NCBI GenBank assembly: GCA_016648135.1
Contig: JADDOH010004248.1
Span: 1-64,000, forward strand
Length of the DNA stretch: 64,000 nt
Direction of reading: 5' to 3'
Origin: Agrypnia vestita
Taxonomy: Eukaryota; Arthropoda; Insecta; Trichoptera; Phryganeidae
Shown here: piece by piece, positions 11,868 to 21,924 of the stretch
Layout of the letters: the number at the start of each line of letters is the position of its first letter
Numbering within the stretch: the stretch's first letter is position 1
Translations under genes and position numbers: made by a program
The notes under the pieces: generated by a model
What the model saw: only the letters and a program-made list of their open reading frames with translations
What the model was told of the DNA's origin: nothing
The model's database searches: none

Positions 11868-13235
11868 GGGTCGAGAATGGAATGCGGGAACTACAGGGCA
11901 ATTAGCCTTTTAAGCTCGGTTGGCAAACTTTATGGAAGAATTTTGATAGAAAGAGTAAGGTCGATGACGAAAGAAAAGGTATGGGACGTGCAAGGGGCTT
12001 TTGTGGGTGGAAGAGGATGCATGGATCAGATATTCTCTCTACGAGTGTTAACGGAAAAGTTTTTAGCGAAAAACCAAAAACTTTTCTGTGCATTTGTAGA
12101 TCTGCAAAAGGCTTATGATAGAGTTATAAGAGGAAGGTAATGGAAGGTACTCTCTAATTACAAGGTGAACAGTAAACTTATACACGCAGTTGCATCCCTT
12201 TACGAGGGGAGTACTGCGTGTGTAAGAATCAATGGATCATTCACACTATGGTTTGATATAACAAAAGGTGTCAAACAGGGTTGCGTAATGTTTCCATGGC
12301 TGTTTAACTTGTATATGGATAATTGTGTGAAAGAACTGGAATGTATGAATGTAGGAACGAAAATGAGTGATTTGATTGTATGCTGTTTACTGTACGCGGA
12401 TGATGCAGTATTAATGGCAAATAGCGAACAAGACCTACAAAGTCTAGTTAGCAGGATGTATGATGTATGCAAGGAAAGTGACCTTATTATGTATGTAAAG
12501 AAGTCAAAAGTAATGGTATTCGAGAAGGAGGAAAGTAAGACAACGTGTGAAATACTAGTAGGCAATGAATGTTTGGAACAAGTAGATGAGTTTGTGTACT
12601 TGGGAAGTATGTTCGATAGAAGAGGGAATGTTGAGAAAGATATAGAGAGGAGAGTGACTGCCGGGAATAGGGTGAACGGTGCTTTGAATACAATAATTTC
12701 TAATAGAAATATGTCTACCGAGGCAAAACTAGCGGTACATAATGGAGTTCTGGTACCGACACTAATGTATGGAAGTGAAGCCTGGAGCTGGCAGAAGAGG
12801 AACGAAAGTAGATTGAATGCAGTGGAGATGAGATCCCTTAGACGTATGTGTGTTAAATCCATGTATGATAGAGTAAAGAATGAAGATATTAGGAATGAAT
12901 GTAAATCTGAACGTAACATAGAATAAAAATAGGGTCGCTCAGGTGGTTTGGGCATGTTGAGCGAATGAATGAGGAAAGAATGGTAAGAAAGATATATAAT
13001 GCAAGTGTTGACGGCGCCAGAAAGAGAGGGCGACCACCGAAGACGTGGCATGACCAGATTAACCAGGTACTGGAAGATGGTCCTGTTAGAAGCCTGAACA
13101 ACCGTCGAGCTTGCATGCGAATATGTATGAATGTAGACGAAGCGAAAGTTGTATGTCAGGACAGAAGAGTATGTCACTCTATCCTCTCTGCCTACCCCCA
13201 CGGGGAAACGGTGTGATGGTAAATAAGTAATATCA
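11868..13235 (+). mobile_element. 5'-truncated LINE with reverse transcriptase core
   Basis: This is the longest LINE remnant in the window. It begins inside the RT domain (CGNYRAISLL), with no endonuclease region upstream, the usual result of incomplete target-primed reverse transcription. It continues to the C-terminal LSAYPHGETV and stop at about 13216. Two other copies of the same lineage, at 25741-26205 (plus) and 60762-61106 (minus), cover only its last third. Over WFGHVERMN and RKRGRP the DNA of the 60.8 kb copy is almost the same as here, which points to fairly recent activity. Confidence 0.9.
11877..13216 (+). pseudogene. LINE reverse transcriptase ORF, interrupted
   Basis: Motifs run in the expected order: NYRAISLLSSVGKLYGRIL (RT domain 2), VQGAFVGGRGCMDQIF, FVDLQKAYDRV (first catalytic Asp), GVKQGCVMFPWLFNLYMD, LLYADDAVLM (catalytic YADD), KKSKVMVF, FVYLGSMF, PTLMYGSEAW, then LRWFGHVERMNEERM and RKRGRPPKTW. 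Breaks: a TAA at 12138-12140 just after AYDRVIRGR, and a frame change between about 12900 and 12920, after which the reading continues in another frame as RIKIGSLRWFGHVERMN. Both catalytic motifs are intact, but the ORF cannot be translated as one protein. It would have acted on element RNA in the nucleus. Confidence 0.9.
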
Positions 13236-14164
13236 CGGCCATCGCCGTTTAATTAACTCTCAAACTAAAAAAAGTAAAATAAAAAAAATGGATTTTAGTA
13301 AGAGGGATAGTATTATATGTAACATATAAGCTTTTATAGATCTAGTCAGAAAACATGGAAAACTATTGCCAATAATTGCGCCACACTGATATAATATTAT
13401 TGCACCATATTTATATAATATTATATCATCCAATTGGGACAACGTTCTCTTATACGGGAGGCCGGCCGACAGCGCAGCGCGCAGCCTTATCTGCGCATAA
13501 TGGGTTAGGCTTGCAAAGAATGCAGTTGTTGCGAATGAAATAACTACACTAAAACCAAATTTTTTTAATTTCTCTGAAAATTGTGAATATACGTCGTTCA
13601 CTTTTATTTTCAACACCCCTTTATCTAAACTTTTGCCTTTCTTTATCTTATTTTATCGTAGTGAGTCCATAAGACACCAAATAGTTAATATGTATTAATC
13701 CTAGTAATAAATTATAGCATTCATATTTAAGCCACCATTTAATATCTTACTTTCAATAATACGCGCTATTACACATTTTTTGGGTTTTTTGATGAATTAA
13801 AATTATTATGTAGAAGATATAAAATAAGCTTAGATTTTTTTAAACGTAATAAATAAAATTTTTACCTTTAAAAGTTTAAAATTAATTAAGATGATATCGA
13901 GTTTTTTTTGTGAGACTGAGACCTATTAATTAGTTTTTGGCAGGAACAGAATAAATAATTTAATTTAAAACTTATTGATAAAAATGAACATTCTATTTAT
14001 AAAACTGAACATTAACTTAATGTTATTTTTTAAGTAATAAAAAAACGCATAAATTTACATATAAGTAATCTGTTTATATTTATTTTTTTCATATTTTATA
14101 TTTTCGTTATCGTAGGCTTCAACAAGTTCAACTTAATTATTGCTCTTTAGTATAATTATAATAT
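13236..14164. other. AT-rich stretch with a small GC island
   Basis: No gene recognised. A GC-rich patch at 13453-13500 (GAGGCCGGCCGACAGCGCAG) stands out against poly-A/T surroundings. Its minus-strand frame (13260-13616) is hydrophobic and without known motifs. Confidence 0.5.
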
Positions 14165-14558
14165 TGTCACTAGATTCTGAAACGGTGATAACTGCACGTA
14201 CCTATAACATTCAAAATTAATGTGGAATTGACCGAATTATCTCAGAACGCTCGAGACACGACCGATAATTATAAATACACAGCGATCGCACGCGCTAATT
14301 GAATTATTTGTTGACAGCGGGTTCACACCGTAGAAGCGAAACCGTGCAGCGGCTCGGAGTGTTCCAGCGAAAGAAAGCACCTACCGACGTGTAAGATTTA
14401 ATCAAGATGGTAATCGGAGCAATACAAACTATTGAACTAAGAATTACGAAATTAAGATTGAATTTAATATCCGATTAAATTCGTATTCGTAATACCTAAA
14501 TGAACGTTTTTTATTGAGTTAGTGTCTGATTTGCCTCCCACAGCCACTTCCCGTGACA
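14165..14558 (+). mobile_element. LTR-like sequence, TGTC...GACA family, copy 1
   Basis: The block begins TGTCACTAGATTCTG and ends CAGCCACTTCCCGTGACA, giving a six-base terminal inverted repeat TGTCAC/GTGACA. A TATAAATAC box at about 14271 is followed by GTTGACAGCGGGTTCACACC, which matches TTGACAGCGGGCTAACGCC in the minus-strand LTR at 56 kb. Its 394 bp length is close to the 401 bp of that copy. Flanking bases (ATAT and AAAC) are not a clear target duplication, so it may be a solo LTR with decayed flanks. Gypsy-like origin is likely but unproven. Confidence 0.62.
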
Positions 14559-14731
14559 AAACTTTGTTCAACCATTTAAATCACTTTTTTAATTAATTTT
14601 GAATAAATATCAATATTTTTTGTCTTGTGTATATAGTAGTGAAAACCTTCGTTCATTATTCATTTAAATTCATTATTTTTAGTAAAAATGGTTTAAAAAT
14701 AAATTTTGTATTCATAATATTTACATTAATG

Positions 14732-15049
14732 GAATCAGAATCGCGATTCGCGTGAGAATCGGAAGTTTAAAGAAGTGTCGGAATCGCGACTCGTATGGGA
14801 ATCGGAAGTTTAAAGAAGTATCGGAATCGCGACTCGTATGGGAATCGGAAGTTTAAAGAAGTATCGGAATCGCGACTCGTATGGGAATCGGAAGTTTAAA
14901 GAAGTATCGGAATCGCGACTCTTACGGGAATCGGTAGTTTAAAGAAGTATCGGAATCGCGACTCGTATGGGAATCGGAAGTTTAAAGAAGTATCGGAATC
15001 GCGACCCGTGTGGGATCGGAAGTTTAAAGCAGTATCGGAATCGATAACA
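14732..15049. repeat. 43 bp minisatellite, about seven copies
   Basis: The unit starts CGGAATCGCGACTCGTATGG and ends AAGTTTAAAGAAGTAT. From 14779 six units run with a 43-base period. Three are identical, one has CTTACGGG and a T for A, and the last has lost a G. A more diverged unit precedes them from 14732, and the array breaks off at CGGAATCGATAAC (about 15036-15049), where the mariner-like fragment begins. Confidence 0.93.
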
Positions 15050-15210
15050 TTTTTGGAAACGTTTCATCACTAGTGCTCTCCTAAACACTACAAACAAGCT
15101 TTCACATACACCCGGTGCATTGTTGCCTCGTTGGAATTCATGCAGAATACATTTTATTAAATGCACTTCATCCGCTGCCGTCTTAATCGCTTAACTGATC
15201 GACAGTATCT
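15050..15210 (-). pseudogene. Possible mariner transposase N-terminal fragment
   Basis: On the minus strand the frame reads HLIKCILHEFQRGNNAPGVC, then ALVMKRFQKCYRF. This resembles the mariner N-terminal helix-turn-helix region, which typically has H.R..LLYEF..GNNA and later R.WFQKFR. The frame then runs straight into the 43 bp minisatellite and loses all family resemblance. No DDE/D region or terminal repeat is present. The match is about 45 residues and could be by chance. Confidence 0.45.
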
Positions 15211-15384
15211 CATTTAGTCTTTTAATATTATAGGACATATAGATAAAATAATAAGACCCTTCACGACGAATGCATACACCGTTTATTTTAGTTTTAACTT
15301 ACATAAACCTGCAAATTATATCAAAATACGACAGAATTTTTCCGACAACTCAAAATATTTTCTCGTATTGAACTTATTTAAAAT

Positions 15385-15663
15385 TGTTGGTGCAGTGGTC
15401 GTGACGCTTGTCTAGTGATCTGGTGGTTGGTGGTTCGAGCCCCATTTCAGGACACCAGCAAGCTAGTCCTATTTTCATAGCACAGTTTAGATTGGGAATA
15501 GTAAGAATATTGATGCGACACATTTTTCGCGTTCGCATCTCTATTTAAAGAAAATCTGGTTTCCTTGGAAATAAATTTAATTTTAGATTCTATAACTCAT
15601 AATATATTAATTTTTAAATTTGTACTAATATTATGATAAATAATAAATAAATAATAATAATGA
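15385..15663 (+). mobile_element. tRNA-derived SINE type 2, plus strand
   Basis: Head: GGTGCAGTGGTCGTGACGCT (box A-like) and GGTGGTTCGAGCCCC (box B). The body contains CCAGCAAGCTAGTCCTATTT and CATAGCAC, matching CCAGCAAGTGGGTATTATTT and CATAGCAC in the minus-strand copy at 30.4 kb. The tail ends in an AATAAATAAATAATAATAAT simple repeat. RNA polymerase III would read it from the internal boxes. Confidence 0.78.
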
Positions 15664-15684
15664 CCGGTTGTTACACACGGTAGG

Positions 15685-15803
15685 TACTGTTATTTGAGAT
15701 TTGTGTCTGATTGTATCGACGATTGGTAACTGATAGATAATTGTTGTCTAGTGCCGATGGTTGCCCGTAGAATTACAATCAGATACAAATCTCAAATCAC
15801 GGT
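15685..15803. mobile_element. Short inverted-repeat element (MITE-like)
   Basis: Arms of about 27 bases are near-perfect inverted repeats: TTTGAGATTTGTGTCTGATT on the left and AATCAGATACAAATCTCAAA on the right. They enclose about 60 unrelated bases. No coding capacity. Target duplication not evident. Confidence 0.75.
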
Positions 15804-16600
15804 TATTGTGATAAACATCATTTATGATAAAATATCGCATTAAAAATTGCATCACCATTTTTTAATTACTTATTCATTATTTTAAATCGTATTAAGTACG
15901 CAATACTTCAGGTAACATTACTATTAATTTAAATTTATATTTAAAAAAAATAAAAATGTAATAGGAGGGTGGATTTTTTTTATGGTAAATCAATGTGATT
16001 AGATTTTAAAAAGTTATACACATTTTTACCTGTGTCATATAAAATCAGAAACATTGCCTTAAGGTAGTAATTTGTAGAAATCACGTCAAATCAAAATGAA
16101 GAAAAATTCGTGGAAAAAAATGTGTCAAAATGTACCTCTGAAAAAATTCGTAGAACTTACCGAGAAAAAATCTTGGGATATATTTCACCGATCTTGTGAA
16201 ATACTCACGTGATATTAATAATTTATTCATTTATTAAAATTTGTAGTCGGTAATGAAATTGTTTATATAATTATTAAATAAGGATTGTCAGATACCGAAG
16301 AAATTACTAAGCCTAACCTAACCTAACCCGCATGAAGAATTAAATAAATTCTGCTTTTTAAAGATTCTATTATGTATTGAAATCACAGGTAATCTTTTAT
16401 GCACTTGAAAACATATAAATGTAATAATAGATACCAAAAAAAACTAGTAAACTGAAATTAAAAAAAAACACTCAAATTAATGACTTTCGCATTCTATTGA
16501 ACGATGATAGATAATAAACCAAAAGCGGAAACATTATTATTTTGTATTTATTTATTAATTAAATTAGCGGTAATCTGTCAAAAATGACGGAACATTGGTT
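15804..16600. other. AT-rich stretch, nothing recognised
   Basis: Only A/T-rich DNA and an interstitial GCCTAACCTAACCTAACCC string at about 16311-16329. Confidence 0.5.
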
Positions 16601-16604
16601 CGCT

Positions 16605-16700
16605 TCTTTGCTAAGCCGTAGTATAATATAGTCTATTTTTGGCGGTCCACGGAGGGTTTGCTGGCCCGGGGTTCAAGCCCCAACTCCGGCCGTTTAACTT
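16605..16700 (+). mobile_element. tRNA-like SINE head, type 3
   Basis: Box B-like GGGGTTCAAGCCCCAACTCC lies at about 16669. The upstream GCTAAGCCGTAGTATAATAT and AGTCTATTTTTGGCGG resemble 63898-63940 (TTAAGCCCTGCTCTTAATAT, then AGTATATTTTTGACGG), so this is a repeat and not a unique tRNA. A GACGGATAGACGGACAGACA stretch follows at 16760. Confidence 0.55.
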
Positions 16701-17394
16701 GTATATTTTATCCGTGAATTCGAACGAAATTACGAATGTAACACGAAGTTACGGGGGCAGACGGATAGACGGACAGACAACGAAATTATTATGTTCGATT
16801 ATTCATTAACAAACACCAACAAATTTTTCTCAAAAATTACATTAAAACAAAATATAGGTATTTAAATAAACTGGGATGGGATACTTTAAATATTCAATTT
16901 AAAACAATATCCTATAATACACAGCGCGATGAAGTTTTAACTATATTATTCTTTTGACGTTCGGTATATTAATAATTTTTAAACGCGGTTTGAAACTATA
17001 GTAATCAATACATATATGGGTACATTCGTGACTCACCGCAGAACATCGATGATTCAGAGCTGTGTATAAAAAAGTCGTTGAAACGATTTAATATGCAAGA
17101 CTCGAGAATATACCCGTGCGTACATTGTAGCGGAGGATTGTATTTCACAACACGACAGCGGCGACGCACACCTCTGCCCGTCATTTTTGACGACCCCCGC
17201 ACCCGAGGCGTCAAGTTTGACGGATTAATATCGAAAGTCCTCCCGTGATCGGTCACATCGAAACCACAAATCACAATTTAAGCCTTGTCGAAATGACGTT
17301 TACTTTCCTTTTTCAACATGGAAAAGTCTCGAATATCCTATAAATATATACCATCGAAATTAAAATAATTTTAAATAAAATAAAAAAAATTATT
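16701..17394. other. Unassigned stretch
   Basis: No gene recognised. The part at 17095-17260 is GC-richer (CGACAGCGGCGACGCACACC) with an 89-codon minus-strand frame of no known family. Confidence 0.45.
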
Positions 17395-17770
17395 TACTTA
17401 TTTATTTATTTTTAAATAACATAAGACAGTTAAAATAATAATTCAGTTAAAAGTTACAATAATAATAGTTAAAAGATAATAATAATAATAATAATACAGA
17501 AAAACATAAGTCAGATAAAATAATAATAAAGTTAAAGGTACAAATAATAATAGTTAAAGGTAAAATAGAAAAATTTATTGTCCATTTCCATTTCGTCGAG
17601 ATGTAAACAATTGTATCAGCTTTGTCCTATAAACAGTTATACTATCAGCAAAAATGTCAGCCGCCTCTGCATGTTCAATCCCTAATGAGTGTAATCTGGG
17701 AATTACAGAGTTTGCTAATGCATTAGTTCTGACACTTCCACTATAATAGAACAATGCACTGTCTTATTAT
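17395..17770 (-). mobile_element. LINE 3' end with C-terminal coding remnant
   Basis: On the minus strand the frame reads SALFYYSGSVRTNALANSVI, then EAADIFADSITVYRTKL. This is the R-x-N-x-x-A/ADIFADS region that closes ORF2 in several arthropod LINEs (compare ADILADTLSSFKNSL at 22.2 kb). It is followed by an AT-rich 3' UTR with ATAATA repeats and an AAATAAATAAATAAGTAAAT tail. Confidence 0.72.
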
Positions 17771-18177
17771 ATTTATATTATATGTCTTATTATATATATT
17801 ATATATACTTGTATAAAACCAACCGTATCCAACCACAAAGTTATTTTTAATTATGTAAGCATCAAAATTTTTTTTTATCAATATCAAAGAAAAATTAACA
17901 TCGTGTACGGCTGATAAAGCAAAAATTTAATAGAAGTAATCCATAAAATATACTTTTTTTAATTTTATTTAATCTTCATTACATTCCGAAAGTACACATA
18001 GTTATTTATCGTACTATGTTATCTACCTGAGTTTTTAAAATTATTTTATTTTTTCACAGATTCTTAAAGATCATTCTGATGAGATGTTCTGATTCTCTCG
18101 AAACTAAGAGTGAAAAAATAAAATAATTTTAGAAACTCAAGTAGAGACAAAATTATTTTTTTATTTTATTTTTAGTT

Positions 18178-18342
18178 TTGCGCTTCAACAGGCCAAGAGG
18201 CACAATTACAGAAGCGAAACACATCATAAAACAACCAGGCTTGAGTAAATCACATGGATTAATTGTGATCTCACCGGGAATCGAACCCGGAACCCTCGGC
18301 GTGAGAAACCAGTGTCATGCCCACTGGGCTACATGGGCCACC
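18178..18342 (-). mobile_element. tRNA-derived SINE type 1, copy A
   Basis: Read on the minus strand it starts GGCCCATGTAGCCCAGTGGG (box A), then GGTTTCTCACGCCGAGGG and GGGTTCGATTCCCGG (box B). The body carries AAGCCTGGTTG and CTTCTGTAATTGTGCC. It ends at GGCCTGTTGAAGCGC before an A/T-rich tail. Copy B at 36101-36246 has the same order and orientation. The tRNA-like part resembles a tRNA-Glu with CTC, but extra body sequence shows that it is a SINE. Confidence 0.85.
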
Positions 18343-18662
18343 CTTAGTAATAAATAGTAAATATAATTAAATATTTTTAATAATCTATTATTATGCCTCT
18401 CTACTATGTAAACACCAAATCCATCAATAATTATTTTATTAATTCACTTTTTTTTTCAAAAAGAATGTGATTTATTTTTCATTAATAAATATATCCAACC
18501 ACGAATGAAAGACTTGACATATTAAAAATGTCGCTAGGTTTCCACCATTAAACTTCTGTAGGGTGTTTTTTTCTGTACTGTTGTATTGCAGAATAATAGA
18601 TCTTCCAAAACCTGCCAAACTTCGACCAAATTCAACAGATTTTGAATGCAGTAAGTTAGCCT
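18343..18662. other. AT-rich stretch, nothing recognised
   Basis: No coding or repeat signal beyond A/T runs. Confidence 0.5.
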
Positions 18663-18663
18663 A

Positions 18664-18974
18664 TAAATGCATATATAAAAAAACTAACCCATAAAAACCA
18701 AGTTTTTATTATACTCCCTTTCTCATTGAATCAGGTTTCGTGCCTACTGCACGCGTCGGGGTCATTACTCAGTTGTATGAAAAAACAATTAAAATTTCGA
18801 AAAATCCAAAATTATACTTTAATTATTAAAAAAAAATTAAACGAAAATTTGTTACATCATTTTTATAGTCTGCCTGCAAAGTTTCAGCTCGATTGGATCA
18901 CGGGAAAAGGGTAAAAATCGATCCAATGCTTTTTCAGCTGACAAGCAGACGCTAGAGTTAAAAGAAAGAGAGTA
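18664..18974 (-). mobile_element. ACTCCCTTT repeat, inverted copy
   Basis: The core 18713-18974 runs from ACTCCCTTTCTCATTGAATC to AAAGAAAGAGAGT and is the reverse complement of the element at 52312-52602. Both share CTGCACGCGTCGGG-like sequence, CTGCCTGCAAAGTTTCAGCT and GGGTAAAAATCGATCCAA. Outside the core, AACCCATAAAAACCAAGTTT also matches the flank of the 52.6 kb copy, so the true element is longer than the obvious inverted repeats. Confidence 0.72.
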
Positions 18975-19879
18975 AAAATCATGCAGAATTTTTGAGCTTA
19001 TACGTATGTAATTTCTTCTAGGAAATCTATCATTGACTCTATAATTAAAAAAATTGAGAACTGAGTTTTGTATATTCAACCTTAGCAAATTTCGCATGCA
19101 TTCAATGTAATAATATTTTCGATATAAGAATATAGATAAATCTACCTACTGACTATTCTGTGTAAATTTGAAAATCTATTGTTCTGTCATTATTAAGGAG
19201 CATCGTTACTATAATTCAATAAAAAAAATAATTGCACATTTTATTGTGATGTTGCAATTTTAGAACACTATATTAAAATATTCAAAACAAAGATATACAG
19301 AAACACGTACCTACATATCGAAAAAATATTTTTTTACCACCGGGATATGATGCCGGAACATTTTCTTTCCGCGGAATCGTTTAAACTTGCGACAAATTTG
19401 ACATATCTTACGTGCACCGTTATATCATATACATTGAGTCATGTAATTTCTCAAAAAAATATTTAAATATCAATTTAAAATAATTATACCCTGTAAAAGC
19501 AAATAATTAAGAATTTTTAAAATTTGGTTTAGTCACTCAACTCCAATGACTTGACTTTGATGATCAAATACCTGTCTTCGATATTAAATTAATGTATTCA
19601 ATTATTCAGTATTAAGTTTATTTTTGAGTCACCGCAGTAGAAAATGATACGAAATTATACAATTACTTAGACAGGTAAATAAACTCAAATGTTAATCACC
19701 TTTTCGAGTCATAATTATCGTGAATAATAATATTATTTGTCACTAGATCTCATATTACATCATAGAATTAAATATACATATTGTGTTTTTTTATACATGT
19801 GCAGGTGTTCAATGTATTCAAAAATAACGAAATATTTTAGGCGAATTTATTAAAAAGGACTTCGTATTATTTTTACAAT
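18975..19879. other. AT-rich stretch, nothing recognised
   Basis: No gene, RNA or repeat recognised; frames are short and lack motifs. Confidence 0.5.
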
Positions 19880-19961
19880 TCAACGATCCATGAGAGAGAT
19901 CCATGCATGGTGTAAGCCCAAGAGGTTGATTTAGAAATGATGAAATTAGGCGCAGAACTAG

Positions 19962-20820
19962 AGTAGTGGATATTATGGAGAACTGTAGTGGATATCATGG
20001 TTGTCTGTATATCATGGAGAACTAGAGAAGTGGATATCATGGTTCATATGTATATCATGGAGAACTAGAGAAGTGGATATCATTTTTATACTCATCACAT
20101 CGCACATGGAGAACTAGAGAAGTGGATATCATGGTTCATGTGTATATCATGGAGAACTAGAGAAGTGGATATCATTTTTATACTCATCACATCGCACATG
20201 GAGAACTAGAGAAGTGGATATCATGGTTCATGTGTATATCATGGAGAACTAGAGAAGTGGATATCATTTTTATACTCATCACATCGCACATGGAGAACTA
20301 GAGAAGTGGATATCATGGTTCATGTGTATATCATGGAGAACTAGAGAAGTGGATATCATGGATCGTTTGTATATCATGGAGAACTAGAGAAGTGGATATC
20401 ATTTTTATACTCATGTTTTGGTGCTATTCCTGATACTTTTTATATTTTGCTACTTATAACTAATATTGTTTAATGTATGTTCTTTTTAATTTTATGTTAT
20501 ATTTTTTATGTAAAAGCCTATACACATTGCTGCTCTTAACTTTATATTTTAAAGTTTTATACTCATGTTTTGGTGCTATACAGATATTGTTTAATGTATG
20601 TGCTTTTTGAAATTTATTTTATATTCTTTATGTAAAAGCCTATCTATTGGGCGTAAACAAATAAATAAATAAATAAATCATGGTTCGTGTATATGTCATG
20701 GAGAACTAGAGAAGTGGATATCATGGATCGTGTGTATATCATGGAGAAATAGAGAAGTGGATATCATGGATCGTGTGTATATCATGGAGAAATAGAGAAG
20801 TGGATATCATGGATCGTGTA
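19962..20820 (+). repeat. Interrupted 43/49 bp minisatellite in LINE coding sequence
   Basis: Two alternating units share ATGGAGAACTAGAGAAGTGG plus ATATC. Unit A adds ATGGTTCATGTGTATATC; unit B adds ATTTTTATACTCATCACATC and GCAC. Their A-B pair forms a higher-order repeat of about 92 bp through 20402. After the inserted tail (20403-20678) three more A-type units follow, with ATGGATCGTG. The unit encodes TREVDIMDRVYIMEN, clearly built from the surrounding LINE reading frame. Confidence 0.92.
20403..20678 (+). mobile_element. LINE 3' UTR/tail inserted in the minisatellite
   Basis: AT-rich, ending GGGCGTAAACAAATAAATAA plus further AATA units, a LINE tail. It carries an internal duplication: TTTTATACTCATGTTTTGGT and TATGTAAAAGCCTAT each occur twice (from about 20403 and 20554). 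No target duplication can be separated from the repeat itself. Confidence 0.75.
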
Positions 20821-21077
20821 ATGAAGCTAAAATGGCAATTGCAAAACAATATGCCACAAGATGGACTATAGTTCTGAATTGGAGAATAAAAAACCTTGGG
20901 AGATTAAAAGAAGCGTTGGAAGACCTCAAAAGAGACGGGCTGACAATATAGCCCCTGGTGGGAGGAAGAAATGGCTACAACTAGCAAACAGGGAAGAGTG
21001 GAAGAGGCCTATATCGAGGGGTGGAGGAATGAAGGCTGAAGAAGAAGAAGACTTTATTACAATTAAGTGCTACTGTA

Positions 21078-21599
21078 TGAAAGGTGTAACAGAACTAGTC
21101 TACAATACTTTACATACGGATTCCTTCCTTGATTATGAGTCGAAAGTATTCATGCAACCATGACCTAATAGTTATGCAGATATGCCATATCGAAGTTTGC
21201 ATTTTTTTTCAATATTTCTTACTATTTTTTGTAAAACGTTGTACTAAAATTATAGGAACTCATATTGATTACGAAAAATTCATTTGTTTCAATACAAGTG
21301 AAATAAAACGATAAAAACTTAGTAAAAAATATTTTTTCAATTTTTGCAAGGTTTTTATCATTTTATTTGACTTGTATTAAAGCAAATGAATTTTTCATAA
21401 TCGATATAAGTTACTGTAATGATAGTTCAACGTTTTGCAAAAAATAAGTTAAAAATATTGAAAAAATAATGCAAGCTTTTATATTGCATATCTCCATAAC
21501 TATTGGTATTAGGCCATGGTTGCTTGAACATTTTAGACTCATAACATAGGCAGGAATCTACCGGAAGAGTTTCTGCTGCCAGCTCTGGTACACCCTGTA
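21078..21599. mobile_element. Fold-back element, full copy (CACCCTGTA subtype)
   Basis: The left arm (GGTGTAACAGAACTAGTCTA, TATGAGTCGAAAGTATTCAT, GATATGCCATATCGAAGTTT) is the reverse complement of the right arm (AAGCTTTTATATTGCATATC, GGCCATGGTTGCTTGAACAT, CTCTGGTACACCCTGTA). The centre lies near 21345, at TTTTTGCAAGGTTTTTATCA. It directly follows the LINE remnant. No transposase is present. Confidence 0.88.
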
Positions 21600-21920
21600 T
21601 AGATATTTGATATAATAAGTACACGATAGTTAAAAAGTTGGTTCTCATCCGCCCGCGACACGCGTACAGTTAGTTACAAAGAGTATAAAATCACGTTTCT
21701 CGAGTCCCCTCGGAGACGCGAGTGATTGAGACCTACCACAACACAAAGTGCTGTGTGAACACGTCGATATTATTTATTTAAAAATAAAAGAGTGCGTCAA
21801 CTAGCCGTCTCTCCTCCGCATCACTTACGCGTCCCATACACGCGATTATCGCTGACCTGTTATGTGTGCCGGCGTGATTAAGCTAGTTGATAGCCGTCGG
21901 TGCCAAAAGTCGGGTCGCGC
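21600..21920 (+). promoter_or_regulatory. GC-richer block with TATA-like box; possible LTR or promoter
   Basis: GAGTATAAAATCACG at about 21680 is followed by a dyad, CTCGAGTCCCCTCGGAGACGCGAG in two parts (CTCG...CGAG), then AAAATAAAAGAG and GTCGGTGCCAAAAGTCGGGT. The last string resembles the primer-binding region behind some LTRs. No terminal TG/CA pair with a target duplication could be fixed, so an LTR with leader or a host promoter are both possible. Confidence 0.3.
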
Positions 21921-21924
21921 AGTA

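Larger units (their letters stand above)
19880..21072 (+). mobile_element. LINE C-terminal remnant split by a minisatellite and a second LINE tail
   Basis: Left of the array the frame reads ERSMHGVSPRG, a stop, then FRNDEIRRRTRVVDIMEN. Right of it the frame resumes VDIMDRVMKLKWQL and, after frame changes, KRSVGRPQKRRADNIAPGGR and KKWLQLANREEWKR. Together these match the C-terminal part of a LINE ORF (E.I.RRT.V.DI...KLKWQWAGH, then KRSVGRPQKRW.DD, then NREEWR). The copy ends in GAAGAAGAAGAAGAC at about 21038 and is not functional. Confidence 0.85.

Noticed and set aside
12200..13201. 333-codon minus-strand ORF opposite the LINE
   Set aside because: It is the antisense shadow of the reverse transcriptase region, rich in Ser/Leu/Tyr as expected from the complementary strand.
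15391..15450. Functional tRNA gene with good box A and B
   Set aside because: The acceptor stem does not pair, and the downstream body matches other SINE copies.
18270..18340. Intact tRNA-Glu-like gene
   Set aside because: A second copy at 36.2 kb shares 80 bases beyond the tRNA part, and both end in the same body and A-rich tail, so these are SINEs.
19962..20402. CRISPR-like array
   Set aside because: Both repeat and spacer parts recur as alternating units and encode a LINE frame; the genome is eukaryotic.
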